A stretch of DNA of 64,000 nt, from assembly GCF_050433385.1 (NCBI RefSeq), contig NZ_JBNPXI010000020.1, forward strand, positions 1-64,000, written 5' to 3'. The position numbers and the translations under genes are program-made. Source of the DNA: Brassicibacter mesophilus. Lineage in GTDB: Bacteria; Bacillota; Clostridia; Tissierellales; Proteiniboraceae. Each line of letters starts with the position of its first letter. Within the stretch, counting starts at the first letter, position 1. Positions 8,752-16,608 of the stretch are shown one piece after another. The notes under the pieces are model-generated. The model ran no database searches. It had not been told where the DNA came from and saw only the letters and a list, made by a program, of their open reading frames with translations.

Positions 8752-9804
8752 ATGAATCAAACAAAAAAATCGAAAACACCTGTCCAAGCGATACTTAACC
8801 AGAAAAAAGGTCGCCCTTGGCTGGTATGGTTGATCATCCTATTTGGGTTGGGGTTACTCGTCCTGCTTATGACGTTTTCCATCAGCAAGGGTGCGGCGGA
8901 GATACCGCTGTCCTCAGTATGGAATGCTATTTTCCACTTTGATAGAGAAAACACGCAGCATTTAATCGTTGTAGACCTGCGTCTACCACGTGTCATTGTA
9001 AGTGCTTTAGTCGGTGCAGCATTTGCTGTGTCAGGTGCTATTATGCAAGGCACGACGCGAAACCCCATGGCTGATTCGGGGCTAATGGGCTTAAATGCCG
9101 GTGCAGGCTTTGCCCTCTCCATCTGCTTTGCCTTCTTTCCAGGACTTTCTTATATGAATGTCATCTTGTTTTCCTTTCTAGGAGCGGCATTGGGCACGGC
9201 GTTGGTGAATGGTATTGCCTCTCTGCGGCGCGGAGGTATAACCCCAATGCGTCTGGTATTAGCTGGTGCGGCGGTTAGTGCACTGTTGACGGCTCTTAGT
9301 CAGGGCATTGCTCTATACTTTGACGTGGCGCAGGATATAATGTTCTGGACAGCTGGGGGAGTATCCGGCTCTAATTGGATGCAAATTAGGATTATGACAC
9401 CTTGGATACTCGGTGCACTTTTGGTGGCGATTGCCCTATCTAGTTCGATTTCATTACTGAGTCTTGGCGAGGATGTGGCAAAGGGATTAGGACTCAACAT
9501 AGCGGTGATCAACCACCTTTGTTCTCTTATTGTGTTGATACTGGCAGGTGCTTCCGTTTCTGTAGTGGGTGTGGTGGGGTTTGTTGGGCTTATTATCCCA
9601 CATCTGGCTCGCTTTCTTGTAGGAGTAGATTACCGTTGGATCATACCTTTCTCTGCGGTTCTGGGAGCATTGTTGATGGTGGCGGCTGATTTGGGAGCTC
9701 GGATGCTCAACCCACCCTTTGAAACGCCTATCGGCGCACTGACTGCCTTGGTAGGAGTTCCTTTCTTCCTGTATCTGGCTCGTAAGCAAAGGAGGGCACT
9801 ATAA
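8752..9804 (+). CDS. FecCD-family ABC permease, first subunit
   Basis: A 350-residue polytopic permease of the BtuC/FecCD family, which forms the translocation channel for siderophores, haem or cobalamin. The ATG at 8752 is preceded by AAAAGGAGG (8732-8740). Family landmarks are VDLRLPRVIVSALVGAAFAVSG, GTTRNPMADSGLMGLNAGAG, GFVGLIIPHLARFLVG and the C-terminal FETPIGALTALVGVPFFLYL. About nine or ten membrane helices are visible. The stop codon overlaps the next start by one base (TAATG), so the two permeases are translationally coupled and likely heterodimerise. GC is high (33 of 60 at 9241-9300 by hand count). Confidence 0.93.
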   Translation: MNQTKKSKTPVQAILNQKKGRPWLVWLIILFGLGLLVLLMTFSISKGAAEIPLSSVWNAIFHFDRENTQHLIVVDLRLPRVIVSALVGAAFAVSGAIMQGTTRNPMADSGLMGLNAGAGFALSICFAFFPGLSYMNVILFSFLGAALGTALVNGIASLRRGGITPMRLVLAGAAVSALLTALSQGIALYFDVAQDIMFWTAGGVSGSNWMQIRIMTPWILGALLVAIALSSSISLLSLGEDVAKGLGLNIAVINHLCSLIVLILAGASVSVVGVVGFVGLIIPHLARFLVGVDYRWIIPFSAVLGALLMVAADLGARMLNPPFETPIGALTALVGVPFFLYLARKQRRAL

Positions 9805-10844
9805 TGACGAACCAACAGAGAAAAAACGAAACTTACAAAAGAAAAATAGCTATGCGAAATACAGCAATAGTTTTCGGATGCGTGACTTTATTGATAATTT
9901 CCTTCATAATCAGCATGAATACAGGTTATGTGAAATTATCTCCGTTAGATACACTGCGAACCTTATTTGGCGGCGGGACAGACAAGGAAAACATGATTTT
10001 GTTTGATTTACGGCTACCTCGCACTGTGGTGTCAATTCTTATTGGAGTAGGACTGTCTCTATCTGGTTGCATCATACAAAGCATTTCCAAGAACCCACTG
10101 GCAGATCCCGGGCTTTTGGGTATCAATGCGGGTGCAGGATTGATGGTTATTCTGTATGTGCTTTTCTTCGGGGCTCAATCCTTTTTATCAATATTCACGC
10201 TACCGTTTTTGGCGTTGCTAGGCGGAGGTATTACAGCGGTTACCATATATGTGTTGGCTTTTAAAAATGGGGAAGGTATTGCGCCTATGCGTTTAATTTT
10301 AACTGGTATAGCGGTGCAGGCAGGTATATCAGCCCTTACTACAGTGCTGGTAGTCAAATTGGATGATACACAGTTCGACTTTGTGGCAGTTTGGCAAGCA
10401 GGCAGTGTTTGGGGAAGCAACTGGAAGTTTGTGTTGGCTCTTCTTCCGTGGTTATTGCTACTAATTCCCTATGTGTTTGCAAAATCATGTGTGTTGGATG
10501 TGCTGAATCTGGATGATGATGTCGCATGCAGTTTGGGCGCTTTGGTGGAGAAGGAACGACGCAAATTGCTTGCTGCTTCAGTTGCACTGGCATCCTCCAG
10601 TGTGGCGGTTAGCGGCAACATCAGTTTTATTGGATTAATAGCACCCCATTTGGCGCGACGGCTTGTAGGGTCAAAGCATAGTATTCTTTTGCCTACATGT
10701 GCATTAGTAGGAGCTGGGTTAGTTTCGGCAGCAGACACCATCGCGCGGGTGATCGTACAGTCTTTTGATATTCCCACTGGCATTATGGTGGCCATCATAG
10801 GTGCCCCGTACTTTCTTTATATGCTGACAAAAAGTAGACAATAA
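9804..10844 (+). CDS. FecCD-family ABC permease, second subunit
   Basis: A 346-residue partner of the preceding permease with the same family landmarks: DLRLPRTVVSILIGVGLSLSG, SKNPLADPGLLGINAGAG, FIGLIAPHLARRLVG and FDIPTGIMVAIIGAPYFLYML. The two permeases are diverged enough that a heterodimeric channel is expected, as in many Gram-positive siderophore importers. The ribosome site AAAGGAGGG lies within the end of the upstream gene. The ATPase begins 19 bp after its stop. Confidence 0.93.
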   Translation: MTNQQRKNETYKRKIAMRNTAIVFGCVTLLIISFIISMNTGYVKLSPLDTLRTLFGGGTDKENMILFDLRLPRTVVSILIGVGLSLSGCIIQSISKNPLADPGLLGINAGAGLMVILYVLFFGAQSFLSIFTLPFLALLGGGITAVTIYVLAFKNGEGIAPMRLILTGIAVQAGISALTTVLVVKLDDTQFDFVAVWQAGSVWGSNWKFVLALLPWLLLLIPYVFAKSCVLDVLNLDDDVACSLGALVEKERRKLLAASVALASSSVAVSGNISFIGLIAPHLARRLVGSKHSILLPTCALVGAGLVSAADTIARVIVQSFDIPTGIMVAIIGAPYFLYMLTKSRQ

Positions 10845-10863
10845 CGAAAGGAGCTGAATGCAG

Positions 10864-11649
10864 ATGAACAGCATTGCAACAGAGAATTTAGCTATTGCGT
10901 ATGAGGGTAATCTTGTGGTAGACGATTTGAATATGCAGATTCCCCGTGGCAAAATTACAACTATTATCGGACCCAATGGTTGCGGGAAATCTACAGTCTT
11001 AAAAACTGTAGGGCGCATACTTAAGCCGGAGGGCGGCATGGTGTATTTAAATGGAGATGATATACGACGTTTAACAACCAAAGAAGTGGCACAGAAGATG
11101 GCGATCCTACCACAGTCTCCCCAGGCTCCAGCTGGACTGACAGTAGGTGAATTGGTGGCTTACGGGCGTTTCCCTCACCAGCGGGGATTTGGCAAGCTCA
11201 AGCCAGAGGATAAAAGAATCATTACGTGGGCGTTGGAGGTCACAAAGCTCACGGAGTTTGAAACAACAGCGGTGGACAACCTATCAGGAGGTCAGCGTCA
11301 GCGTGTGTGGATAGCTATGGCGCTGGCACAGCAGACTGAACTTATTCTACTTGATGAACCTACGACTTATCTAGATTTGCCCTACCAGCTTGAGGTGTTG
11401 GAGTTATTGTATCGTTTAAATCGAGAGCAGAACTGTACAATTGTGATGGTACTGCATGATTTAAATCTTGCCGCACGGTTTGCAGACTACATGGTAGCAA
11501 TTCGTTGCGGAGATATTATCCATAATGGAACTCCAGAGGAAGTGATGACCGTTGACGTGCTGAGGGAAACTTTTCATATTGACGCAGTGATTGTATCGGA
11601 GCCTCGAACAGGAAGGCCCACCTGTATTTTTTATGATCTTGTTAAGTAA
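10864..11649 (+). CDS. FecE/FhuC-type ABC importer ATPase
   Basis: A 261-residue ATPase that powers the FecCD channel. Walker A is GPNGCGKST, the Q-loop region LPQSPQAPAGLTVGELVAYGRFPHQ is typical of the FhuC class, the signature is LSGGQRQR, Walker B is LILLDEPTTYLD, and the switch histidine is in VLHDLN. An ATG at 10858 is also possible, but the AAAGGAG site at 10847-10853 is only 4 bases from it and 10 bases from the ATG at 10864, so the latter is preferred. The NifH-like gene begins 29 bp after its stop, tying the importer to the reductase genes. Confidence 0.93.
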   Translation: MNSIATENLAIAYEGNLVVDDLNMQIPRGKITTIIGPNGCGKSTVLKTVGRILKPEGGMVYLNGDDIRRLTTKEVAQKMAILPQSPQAPAGLTVGELVAYGRFPHQRGFGKLKPEDKRIITWALEVTKLTEFETTAVDNLSGGQRQRVWIAMALAQQTELILLDEPTTYLDLPYQLEVLELLYRLNREQNCTIVMVLHDLNLAARFADYMVAIRCGDIIHNGTPEEVMTVDVLRETFHIDAVIVSEPRTGRPTCIFYDLVK

Positions 11650-11678
11650 TGGAGCAATATATAAGAAGGGATGATTAA

Positions 11679-12437
11679 ATGAAAAAAATAGCGATTTATG
11701 GCAAAGGTGGTATTGGTAAATCTACTACTGTATCAAATATTTCGGCGGCCATGGCAGCCATGGGACTGACAGTTATGCAAATTGGATGCGATCCTAAGGC
11801 TGACTCTACCCGCAACCTTACAGGAGGTAAAAACATTCCAACAGTACTGGATATGTTGAGAAAAAACGGTGACGCAGAGTTAGATGATCTTGTAGTAAAA
11901 AGCACTACAGGGGTACTTTGTGTGGAAGCAGGAGGTCCTGTTCCTGGTGTTGGTTGTGCTGGGCGAGGTATCATCACTGCCTTTGAAAAACTAGAGGAGT
12001 TGGATGCGTACGAAATCTACAAGCCAGATGTAGTGCTTTATGATGTATTAGGTGATGTGGTGTGTGGTGGATTTGCTATGCCTATTCGAGGTGGCTATGC
12101 TGATGATGTATGTATTGTAACTTCTGGTGAGATGATGTCTCTATATGCAGCGGCGAATATCTCCCATGCGGTAAAGAACTTTGGTAAACGTGGATACGCC
12201 TCGCTGAGGGGTCTGATTCTCAACGCTAAGAACATCGAAGGAGAAAATCAGTTGGTAGACAAGACGGCAGCGGAAATTGAAGTTCCAGTAATCTATCGTT
12301 TGCCTCGACATCCACTTGTACAGCAAGGAGAGGCCCAGGGTAAAACCGTAGTGGAAGCTTTTTCGGATTCTGATATGGCAGCTCATTATAAGGCACTTGC
12401 AAAACTATTGCTAGAAGGAGGAGAAACTCTTGAATGA
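11679..12437 (+). CDS. NifH-like (BchL/CfbC-type) ATP-dependent iron-sulfur reductase
   Basis: A 252-residue P-loop protein of the NifH/BchL superfamily, expected to work as a homodimer passing electrons from a bridging [4Fe-4S] cluster to a NifDK-like partner at the cost of ATP. The nucleotide-binding loop GKGGIGKST includes K14; switch I is CDPKADSTR. Both cluster cysteines are present, C93 in GVGCAGRGI and C129 in DVVCGGFAMPIR, and R96, the ADP-ribosylated position in nitrogenase reductase, is kept. It is slightly shorter than typical NifH (about 270-290). The stop codon overlaps the next gene by 8 bp. No NifB, NifE/N or V homologue is nearby, so nitrogen fixation is not indicated. Confidence 0.93.
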   Translation: MKKIAIYGKGGIGKSTTVSNISAAMAAMGLTVMQIGCDPKADSTRNLTGGKNIPTVLDMLRKNGDAELDDLVVKSTTGVLCVEAGGPVPGVGCAGRGIITAFEKLEELDAYEIYKPDVVLYDVLGDVVCGGFAMPIRGGYADDVCIVTSGEMMSLYAAANISHAVKNFGKRGYASLRGLILNAKNIEGENQLVDKTAAEIEVPVIYRLPRHPLVQQGEAQGKTVVEAFSDSDMAAHYKALAKLLLEGGETLE

Positions 12438-13728
12438 AACTAAACATTTAAAGCGTCTCTCGGAAGTTAAATCAAACACAGGTATTAAATTTTTAACACC
12501 TGCTGTTTCTCCTGGTAATCATTGTCCTATGCGTATCGCTTCCGTAATTGTAGAGGATATTGAGGGGCTTTCATCTTTACTTGTTGGGATGCAGGAGTGT
12601 ACTACCCACTCACGACTTTTTAGTCCTAAACCTGAAGGTGAGAATGGAGAGTTGCACTGGTTGTATGTTTTAGAGGGACAAGAGGTTGTATTCGGTTGTC
12701 GAGAGGGTCTGATAGATGCTCTTAGAAAGATGGACAAAGCAGGAGCAAAGGCAATATTGCTTATTGTTACTTGCATACCTGAGCTTATTGGAGAAGATAT
12801 TGAAGGAATTATTAATGAAGTACAGCCAGAATTGTCTGCAAAAGTTACATTTGTGATGCTAGGTCAGTTTAAAAATGTCAGTTATCCTCCAGGTTCGTGG
12901 AAAACAATTGAGGCACTAGGAACATTAATGGAAGCAAAGGAGGCAGATAATAGGCGGATTAATGTATTAGGACGTGGGCCTGAAGAAGAGCATATTCCTA
13001 TGCCGTCTATATTGTCTGAGCTTGAGAGACGTGGGTTTGCTTTGAGATACCTTGCACCATGCGCTTCTTTAGAGGACTTCCAAAGTGCACCAGATGCTGT
13101 GCTTAATTTGGTAGTTTCTCCATTTACCCATCCTCTTGCTGTCAGAATGAAGGAAGAATTTGGAGTCCCTTATATAGCTCTGCACAATCTGTATGGTGTT
13201 GAGGATATCAGCAAGGTTTATACAAGTATTGCACAACGTTTTGGCTTTTCATGGCATAATGAAATTGAAGAAGAAAAGAAAAAAGCTCTTGCTTTACAGC
13301 TTGAGGCACAAGAAAGGCTTAAAGGACTTAAATATGTATTATCCCTTAGAATTGATGTGACTATTCCACTGGCTATTTATCTTGTTAAATTAGGAATGGA
13401 GCCTCTACTTTTACATTTAGAAGAGTACTATCCAGAGGATAAGGACTATGCCAAAGAGCTTATATCTATGGGGCACAATCCATGGATTTGCCGGATGGTG
13501 AATGAAGAAGCTGATTTATCAATTTTAGAAAAACTTAATCCTGATTTATGTTTTGGTTATTTATCTTATAAAAATAAAGCTATCCCATGTGTATCGGATA
13601 TGCTTGATTTTTATGGTCAAGTTGGATATGAACGTACCATTAACTTGTTAAGAAGAACTTTAGATGTATTAGACGAAATGTACGAATTAGAGAAAGGAGG
13701 AATTGAATATGGGGCTGCATCGATTTAA
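12430..13728 (+). CDS. Nitrogenase component 1-like subunit with three cluster cysteines (NifD/BchN-like)
   Basis: A 432-residue protein of the NifD/NifK/BchN oxidoreductase family. The start is TTG at 12430, preceded by GGAGGAG at 12417-12423; no in-frame ATG fits. Three cysteines align with the P-cluster/NB-cluster ligands: C32 (GNHCPM), C57 (GMQECTTH) and C115 (IVTCIPELIGEDI). Other family features are VVFGCREGLIDAL and the Rossmann-like segments INVLGRG and LRYLAPC. It is shorter than nitrogenase NifD (about 480-500) and I see no equivalents of the FeMo-cofactor ligands. It is co-translated with the NifH-like gene and overlaps the second NifDK-like gene. Substrate is unknown. Confidence 0.9.
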   Translation: MNETKHLKRLSEVKSNTGIKFLTPAVSPGNHCPMRIASVIVEDIEGLSSLLVGMQECTTHSRLFSPKPEGENGELHWLYVLEGQEVVFGCREGLIDALRKMDKAGAKAILLIVTCIPELIGEDIEGIINEVQPELSAKVTFVMLGQFKNVSYPPGSWKTIEALGTLMEAKEADNRRINVLGRGPEEEHIPMPSILSELERRGFALRYLAPCASLEDFQSAPDAVLNLVVSPFTHPLAVRMKEEFGVPYIALHNLYGVEDISKVYTSIAQRFGFSWHNEIEEEKKKALALQLEAQERLKGLKYVLSLRIDVTIPLAIYLVKLGMEPLLLHLEEYYPEDKDYAKELISMGHNPWICRMVNEEADLSILEKLNPDLCFGYLSYKNKAIPCVSDMLDFYGQVGYERTINLLRRTLDVLDEMYELEKGGIEYGAASI

Positions 13729-14938
13729 ACCAATCCCTTCAGGACGTATGGGTATTCTTTGGACACTTGCTACAATCCGTGACGCTGCTATTGTGGAATT
13801 TGGCTGCATGGGACATATGCTCTATAGTGGCTTAACTCTGAAACATACGGGTGTACATGATGCTTGTAAGCTTTACTCAACCCATATTGATGAAACAGAT
13901 ATAGCTCTTGGTGGCACCAGTAGACTCAACCATACCATAGACAATATTATAAAGCGTGATAATCTTCGGGTGATTTTTTTATTACCTTCTTCGATTCCTG
14001 AGGTGATAGGGACGGATATTCCTGCGTTATGCGAAGAATTGCAACCTAAATATCTTGGTGTTCGTCTGTTGCCGTTCGGTTATGGTGGTTTTGATATTAT
14101 TCAGCATAAAGGTGTTCAGGAAACACTTTTATTGCTAGCCAAAACTTTGCCAGTAGATACGAAAAAAACTTTACAGCCGACTTTTAATATTATTGGATCA
14201 TGTGCCGACTTGTTCCGCTTTCAAGCCGATGCAAGAGAAATACTTCGTATAATGGAAGGGGCTTTTGGCATGAAACCAGTTTGTGTAATGACCTCGGATA
14301 CATCCATTGAAGAAATTGAGAAAATGGGCAGTGCACATATCAACCTTGTCATACGTCGAGAAGGTGAACCTGCGGCAAAACATCTACAAAAGCGATTTGG
14401 TATACCATATCTTTTAGGGCGTCCATACGGTATTGATGGGACTATACAGTGGATTAAAGAAATAGCTAAAATATCCGGTCTAACTGCTGATATAGCTTTT
14501 ATCAAAGAAGGGCGTGAAATTTCTTGGAGACGTCTTGTACCTGTAATGCCTAATTTCCGACATATTGTAAGATCACATCCAGATGAAGCCGCACTATCTC
14601 TTGGAGGACATGCAGATGTGGTAAGTGGAATTCTTTCTTTTGGATGTGAAGAACTATTCCTTTACAAAGGAACTTGCTGGTGCGACTGTCCTAATATGGG
14701 AAGCGAGGATATTCCATATTTTTCGGAAGACCAATGGATACAGGTGATTCAAGCTCATAAAAAGGGATATCTTATGGCAAGCGGTGAGGCACTGGAATGG
14801 GGAGGTCATAATACAGAACTGCAAATCTCTAATCCGGATATAAAATGGCGATTACATCCATACGAGCCTCCACTTGTAGGCTTTCGTGGTGCTGTTCACC
14901 TGGCAAATCTATGGATCAACGAGAACATTGAGGACTGA
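13709..14938 (+). CDS. Nitrogenase component 1-like subunit with one retained cluster cysteine
   Basis: A 409-residue NifK/BchB-like partner of the preceding subunit. The ATG at 13709 lies 8 bases after AAAGGAGG and overlaps the upstream gene by 20 bp. Only the middle ligand cysteine is kept, C33 in EFGCMGH; the first is lost (SGRMG) and the third is serine (S95 in LLPSSIPEVIGTDI). Together with the three cysteines of the other subunit this gives four potential ligands for one cluster, similar to the three-plus-one arrangement of protochlorophyllide reductase. A second cysteine group, C313 and C323-W-C325-D-C327, sits in the C-terminal domain and is not a feature I know from other family members. 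Two terminator-like hairpins follow. Confidence 0.88.
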   Translation: MGLHRFKPIPSGRMGILWTLATIRDAAIVEFGCMGHMLYSGLTLKHTGVHDACKLYSTHIDETDIALGGTSRLNHTIDNIIKRDNLRVIFLLPSSIPEVIGTDIPALCEELQPKYLGVRLLPFGYGGFDIIQHKGVQETLLLLAKTLPVDTKKTLQPTFNIIGSCADLFRFQADAREILRIMEGAFGMKPVCVMTSDTSIEEIEKMGSAHINLVIRREGEPAAKHLQKRFGIPYLLGRPYGIDGTIQWIKEIAKISGLTADIAFIKEGREISWRRLVPVMPNFRHIVRSHPDEAALSLGGHADVVSGILSFGCEELFLYKGTCWCDCPNMGSEDIPYFSEDQWIQVIQAHKKGYLMASGEALEWGGHNTELQISNPDIKWRLHPYEPPLVGFRGAVHLANLWINENIED

Positions 14939-15020
14939 CGACCGGGGAAAGATGCTCGATTACCAGCACAAAATGTTATATATCCATAATTTAAAAGTAT
15001 ATATAATAAGTTGGAGTTCT

Positions 15021-15051
15021 AGGATTAAGGGTTAATCTCTTAGTCCTTTTT
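15021..15051 (+). terminator. Intrinsic terminator of the nitrogenase-like operon
   Basis: Arms AGGATTAAG (15021-15029) and CTTAGTCCT (15039-15047) pair over 9 positions with one G-U pair and are followed by TTTTT. The hairpin lies about 80 bp after the last nitrogenase-like gene. Confidence 0.65.
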
Positions 15052-15059
15052 GTTTCTTT

Positions 15060-15076
15060 AAGGCTCAAGCCTTTTT
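15060..15076 (+). terminator. Second, smaller terminator hairpin
   Basis: A 5-bp stem AAGGC/GCCTT with a TCAA loop is followed by TTT. It immediately follows the first hairpin and may act as a back-up. Confidence 0.4.
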
Positions 15077-15499
15077 TAAGAAATGATTTTTTCTCTCTAA
15101 TTTTTTCTCAGACTATTTATAGTATATTTACTTACATTATATTCTTAAGATAGATTACTTAAAGTTCTACTACTTTAAGTAATCTTATTAGTTTATTTTT
15201 AATTCTAATTTATGATGATACTTTGCGTATTTAATTTCTTCCTGATAGAATATTATGCAATCTGTATCCAGGGTTACAGTTTTACTATGTAAAAGCTGGA
15301 AATCAGTTGAATATAGAGTTCAAAGTAACTAAATTTTGTGAAATACTGATACATTTTATAGTGGCACAGAACATGTGTGGTAAAAAAACAATATGGATAT
15401 CTCTACAAGTATCAATCATACTTTACATTTCCTTTCGGTTAAGGTTCTTCCCTTAAAAGCACACATTGTGCTAGTGTCAATAGGGTATTTTCAAATTAC

Positions 15500-15528
15500 T
15501 TGAAGTATTATTAAAGTTTATATATACT
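15500..15528 (+). promoter_or_regulatory. Promoter of the MerR-family regulator
   Basis: TTGAAG (15500-15505) and TATACT (15523-15528) are separated by 17 bases, a good housekeeping promoter. The GGAGGTG ribosome site and ATG at 15550 follow closely. Confidence 0.6.
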
Positions 15529-15549
15529 GAAAAACATGGAGGTGAAATT

Positions 15550-16395
15550 ATGCTTAATATAGGTGATTTTTCAAAATTAACGCATGTTTCAGTTCGCATG
15601 CTACGTTATTATGATGAACATGACTTATTAAAACCTGATCATATAGATAAACAATCTGGATATCGCATGTATTCTGCTAAACAGCTACCTGAATTACAAA
15701 AAATAGTGCTATTGCGTGATTTGAACTTTTCTGTTGCAGATATAAAAAAGCTGCTTAAAAATTGGAATGATGATTTTCTCATTGAGCAATTAAACAATAA
15801 AATTTTTGAAACAGAACAGAATATACGCGCGGAAAAAGAGCGAATTAATAGAATTAGATCAACAATTAATGATATACATAAAGACCAAATTGATATTCAT
15901 TATAACGTTATAATAAAATCTATACCAAGATATAATATCGTTTCATTACGAAAAAAAATACCTGATTATTCATATGAGGGAGCATTATGGTATGAATTAA
16001 CTAATTTTATAAATAGAGAGCATCTTGATATTGAAAGACGTAGTTATAACAACATCGCAATATATCATGATGAAGGACATGTTGATGCCGACGCTGATGT
16101 TGAAGTAGCTTTTATTGTAAAAAAGCTTTCAAAAAATATAGACCATTTTGTGTTTAGAGAACTGGAAAGTGTCGAACAAATGGCCTGTATGATGGTGTAT
16201 GGTTCATATGATAAGCTGTCGGCTGCTTACCAGAGCTTTATCTATTGGTTAGATGAACATAGTCAATATAAAATGAAAGGACTAAGCAGGCAAGTTACTA
16301 TAATAGGTAAATCAGATATCTCTGATCCAAATGATTATTTGACAGAAATTCAAATTCCAGTACAAATAGTACAAAACAATACTAACCTATTTTAA
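15550..16395 (+). CDS. MerR-family regulator with ligand-binding domain (BmrR/TipA-like)
   Basis: A 281-residue regulator. The winged helix occupies about 1-75 (IGDFSKLTHVSVRMLRYYDEHDLLKP, quoted in part as VSVRMLRYYDEHDLL, then SGYRMYSAKQLPELQKI). A dimerising coiled coil covers about 75-120, and the remaining ~150 residues form a GyrI/BmrR-like effector domain likely to bind a hydrophobic or cationic drug. Downstream is a promoter with the 19-base spacer that MerR activators need, driving a UvrA-type fusion protein and an MFS exporter, so it probably activates those genes when it binds the toxic compound. Its coding end is embedded in a 21-bp perfect hairpin. Confidence 0.92.
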   Translation: MLNIGDFSKLTHVSVRMLRYYDEHDLLKPDHIDKQSGYRMYSAKQLPELQKIVLLRDLNFSVADIKKLLKNWNDDFLIEQLNNKIFETEQNIRAEKERINRIRSTINDIHKDQIDIHYNVIIKSIPRYNIVSLRKKIPDYSYEGALWYELTNFINREHLDIERRSYNNIAIYHDEGHVDADADVEVAFIVKKLSKNIDHFVFRELESVEQMACMMVYGSYDKLSAAYQSFIYWLDEHSQYKMKGLSRQVTIIGKSDISDPNDYLTEIQIPVQIVQNNTNLF

Positions 16396-16429
16396 TGGCG
16401 TTCATGTTTGAACGCCATTAAAATAGGTT
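16384..16429. terminator. 21-bp perfect hairpin spanning the merR stop codon
   Basis: Left arm 16384-16404 and right arm 16409-16429 are perfect reverse complements over 21 bp around a TGTT loop. The TAA stop of the MerR gene lies within the left arm. A GC-rich core (GGCGTTCA) surrounded by A/T-rich flanks fits an intrinsic terminator that separates merR from the next transcription unit. Confidence 0.6.
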
Positions 16430-16522
16430 TAAAGAGCTTATTTTCAATTGACATATAAGTTTTTTATTTCTATTCAAACTTTTGGTATAACAAAAAACTA
16501 ATCTTATTTAGAAAATTAGCCC

Positions 16523-16553
16523 TTGACACTGACACCGTGTGAGGGTTTAATAT
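16523..16553 (+). promoter_or_regulatory. MerR-type promoter with 19-base spacer
   Basis: A perfect -35 TTGACA (16523-16528) and a -10 TAATAT (16548-16553) are 19 bases apart, the over-long spacing typical of promoters activated by MerR-family DNA distortion. The spacer region holds an imperfect dyad with CCCTTGACAC on one side and GTGTGAGGG on the other. It stands between the MerR gene and the fusion gene and is the likely target of that regulator. Confidence 0.75.
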
Positions 16554-16579
16554 CAAATTCGATAGGAGGAATTAAAAAG

Positions 16580-16597
16580 ATGATAAATAAGAATTAG
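16580..16597 (+). CDS. Possible five-residue leader peptide (MINKN)
   Basis: A five-codon frame, ATG to TAG, has its own GGAGG (16565-16569) at 10 bases spacing. Its stop codon overlaps the AGGAGGG site (16596-16602) of the following gene. This layout would allow translational coupling or attenuation by a ribosome-targeting or translation-affecting compound. It may instead be a leftover duplicated start, as the next gene begins with the similar MTINRN. Confidence 0.35.
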   Translation: MINKN

Positions 16598-16608
16598 GAG
16601 GGATTGAA

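Larger units (their letters stand above)
14939..15549. other. Intergenic region with two terminators and the merR promoter
   Basis: These 611 bases have no convincing gene. They contain hairpins at 15021-15051 and 15060-15076 that close the nitrogenase-like operon, a stretch of about 400 AT-rich bases in which I see nothing, and a promoter at 15500-15528. Confidence 0.6.

Noticed and set aside
11679..14938. True nitrogenase (NifHDK)
   Set aside because: The D/K-like subunits are short (432 and 409 residues), lack the full P-cluster cysteine set and visible FeMo-cofactor ligands, and no nifB, nifE or nifN is present.
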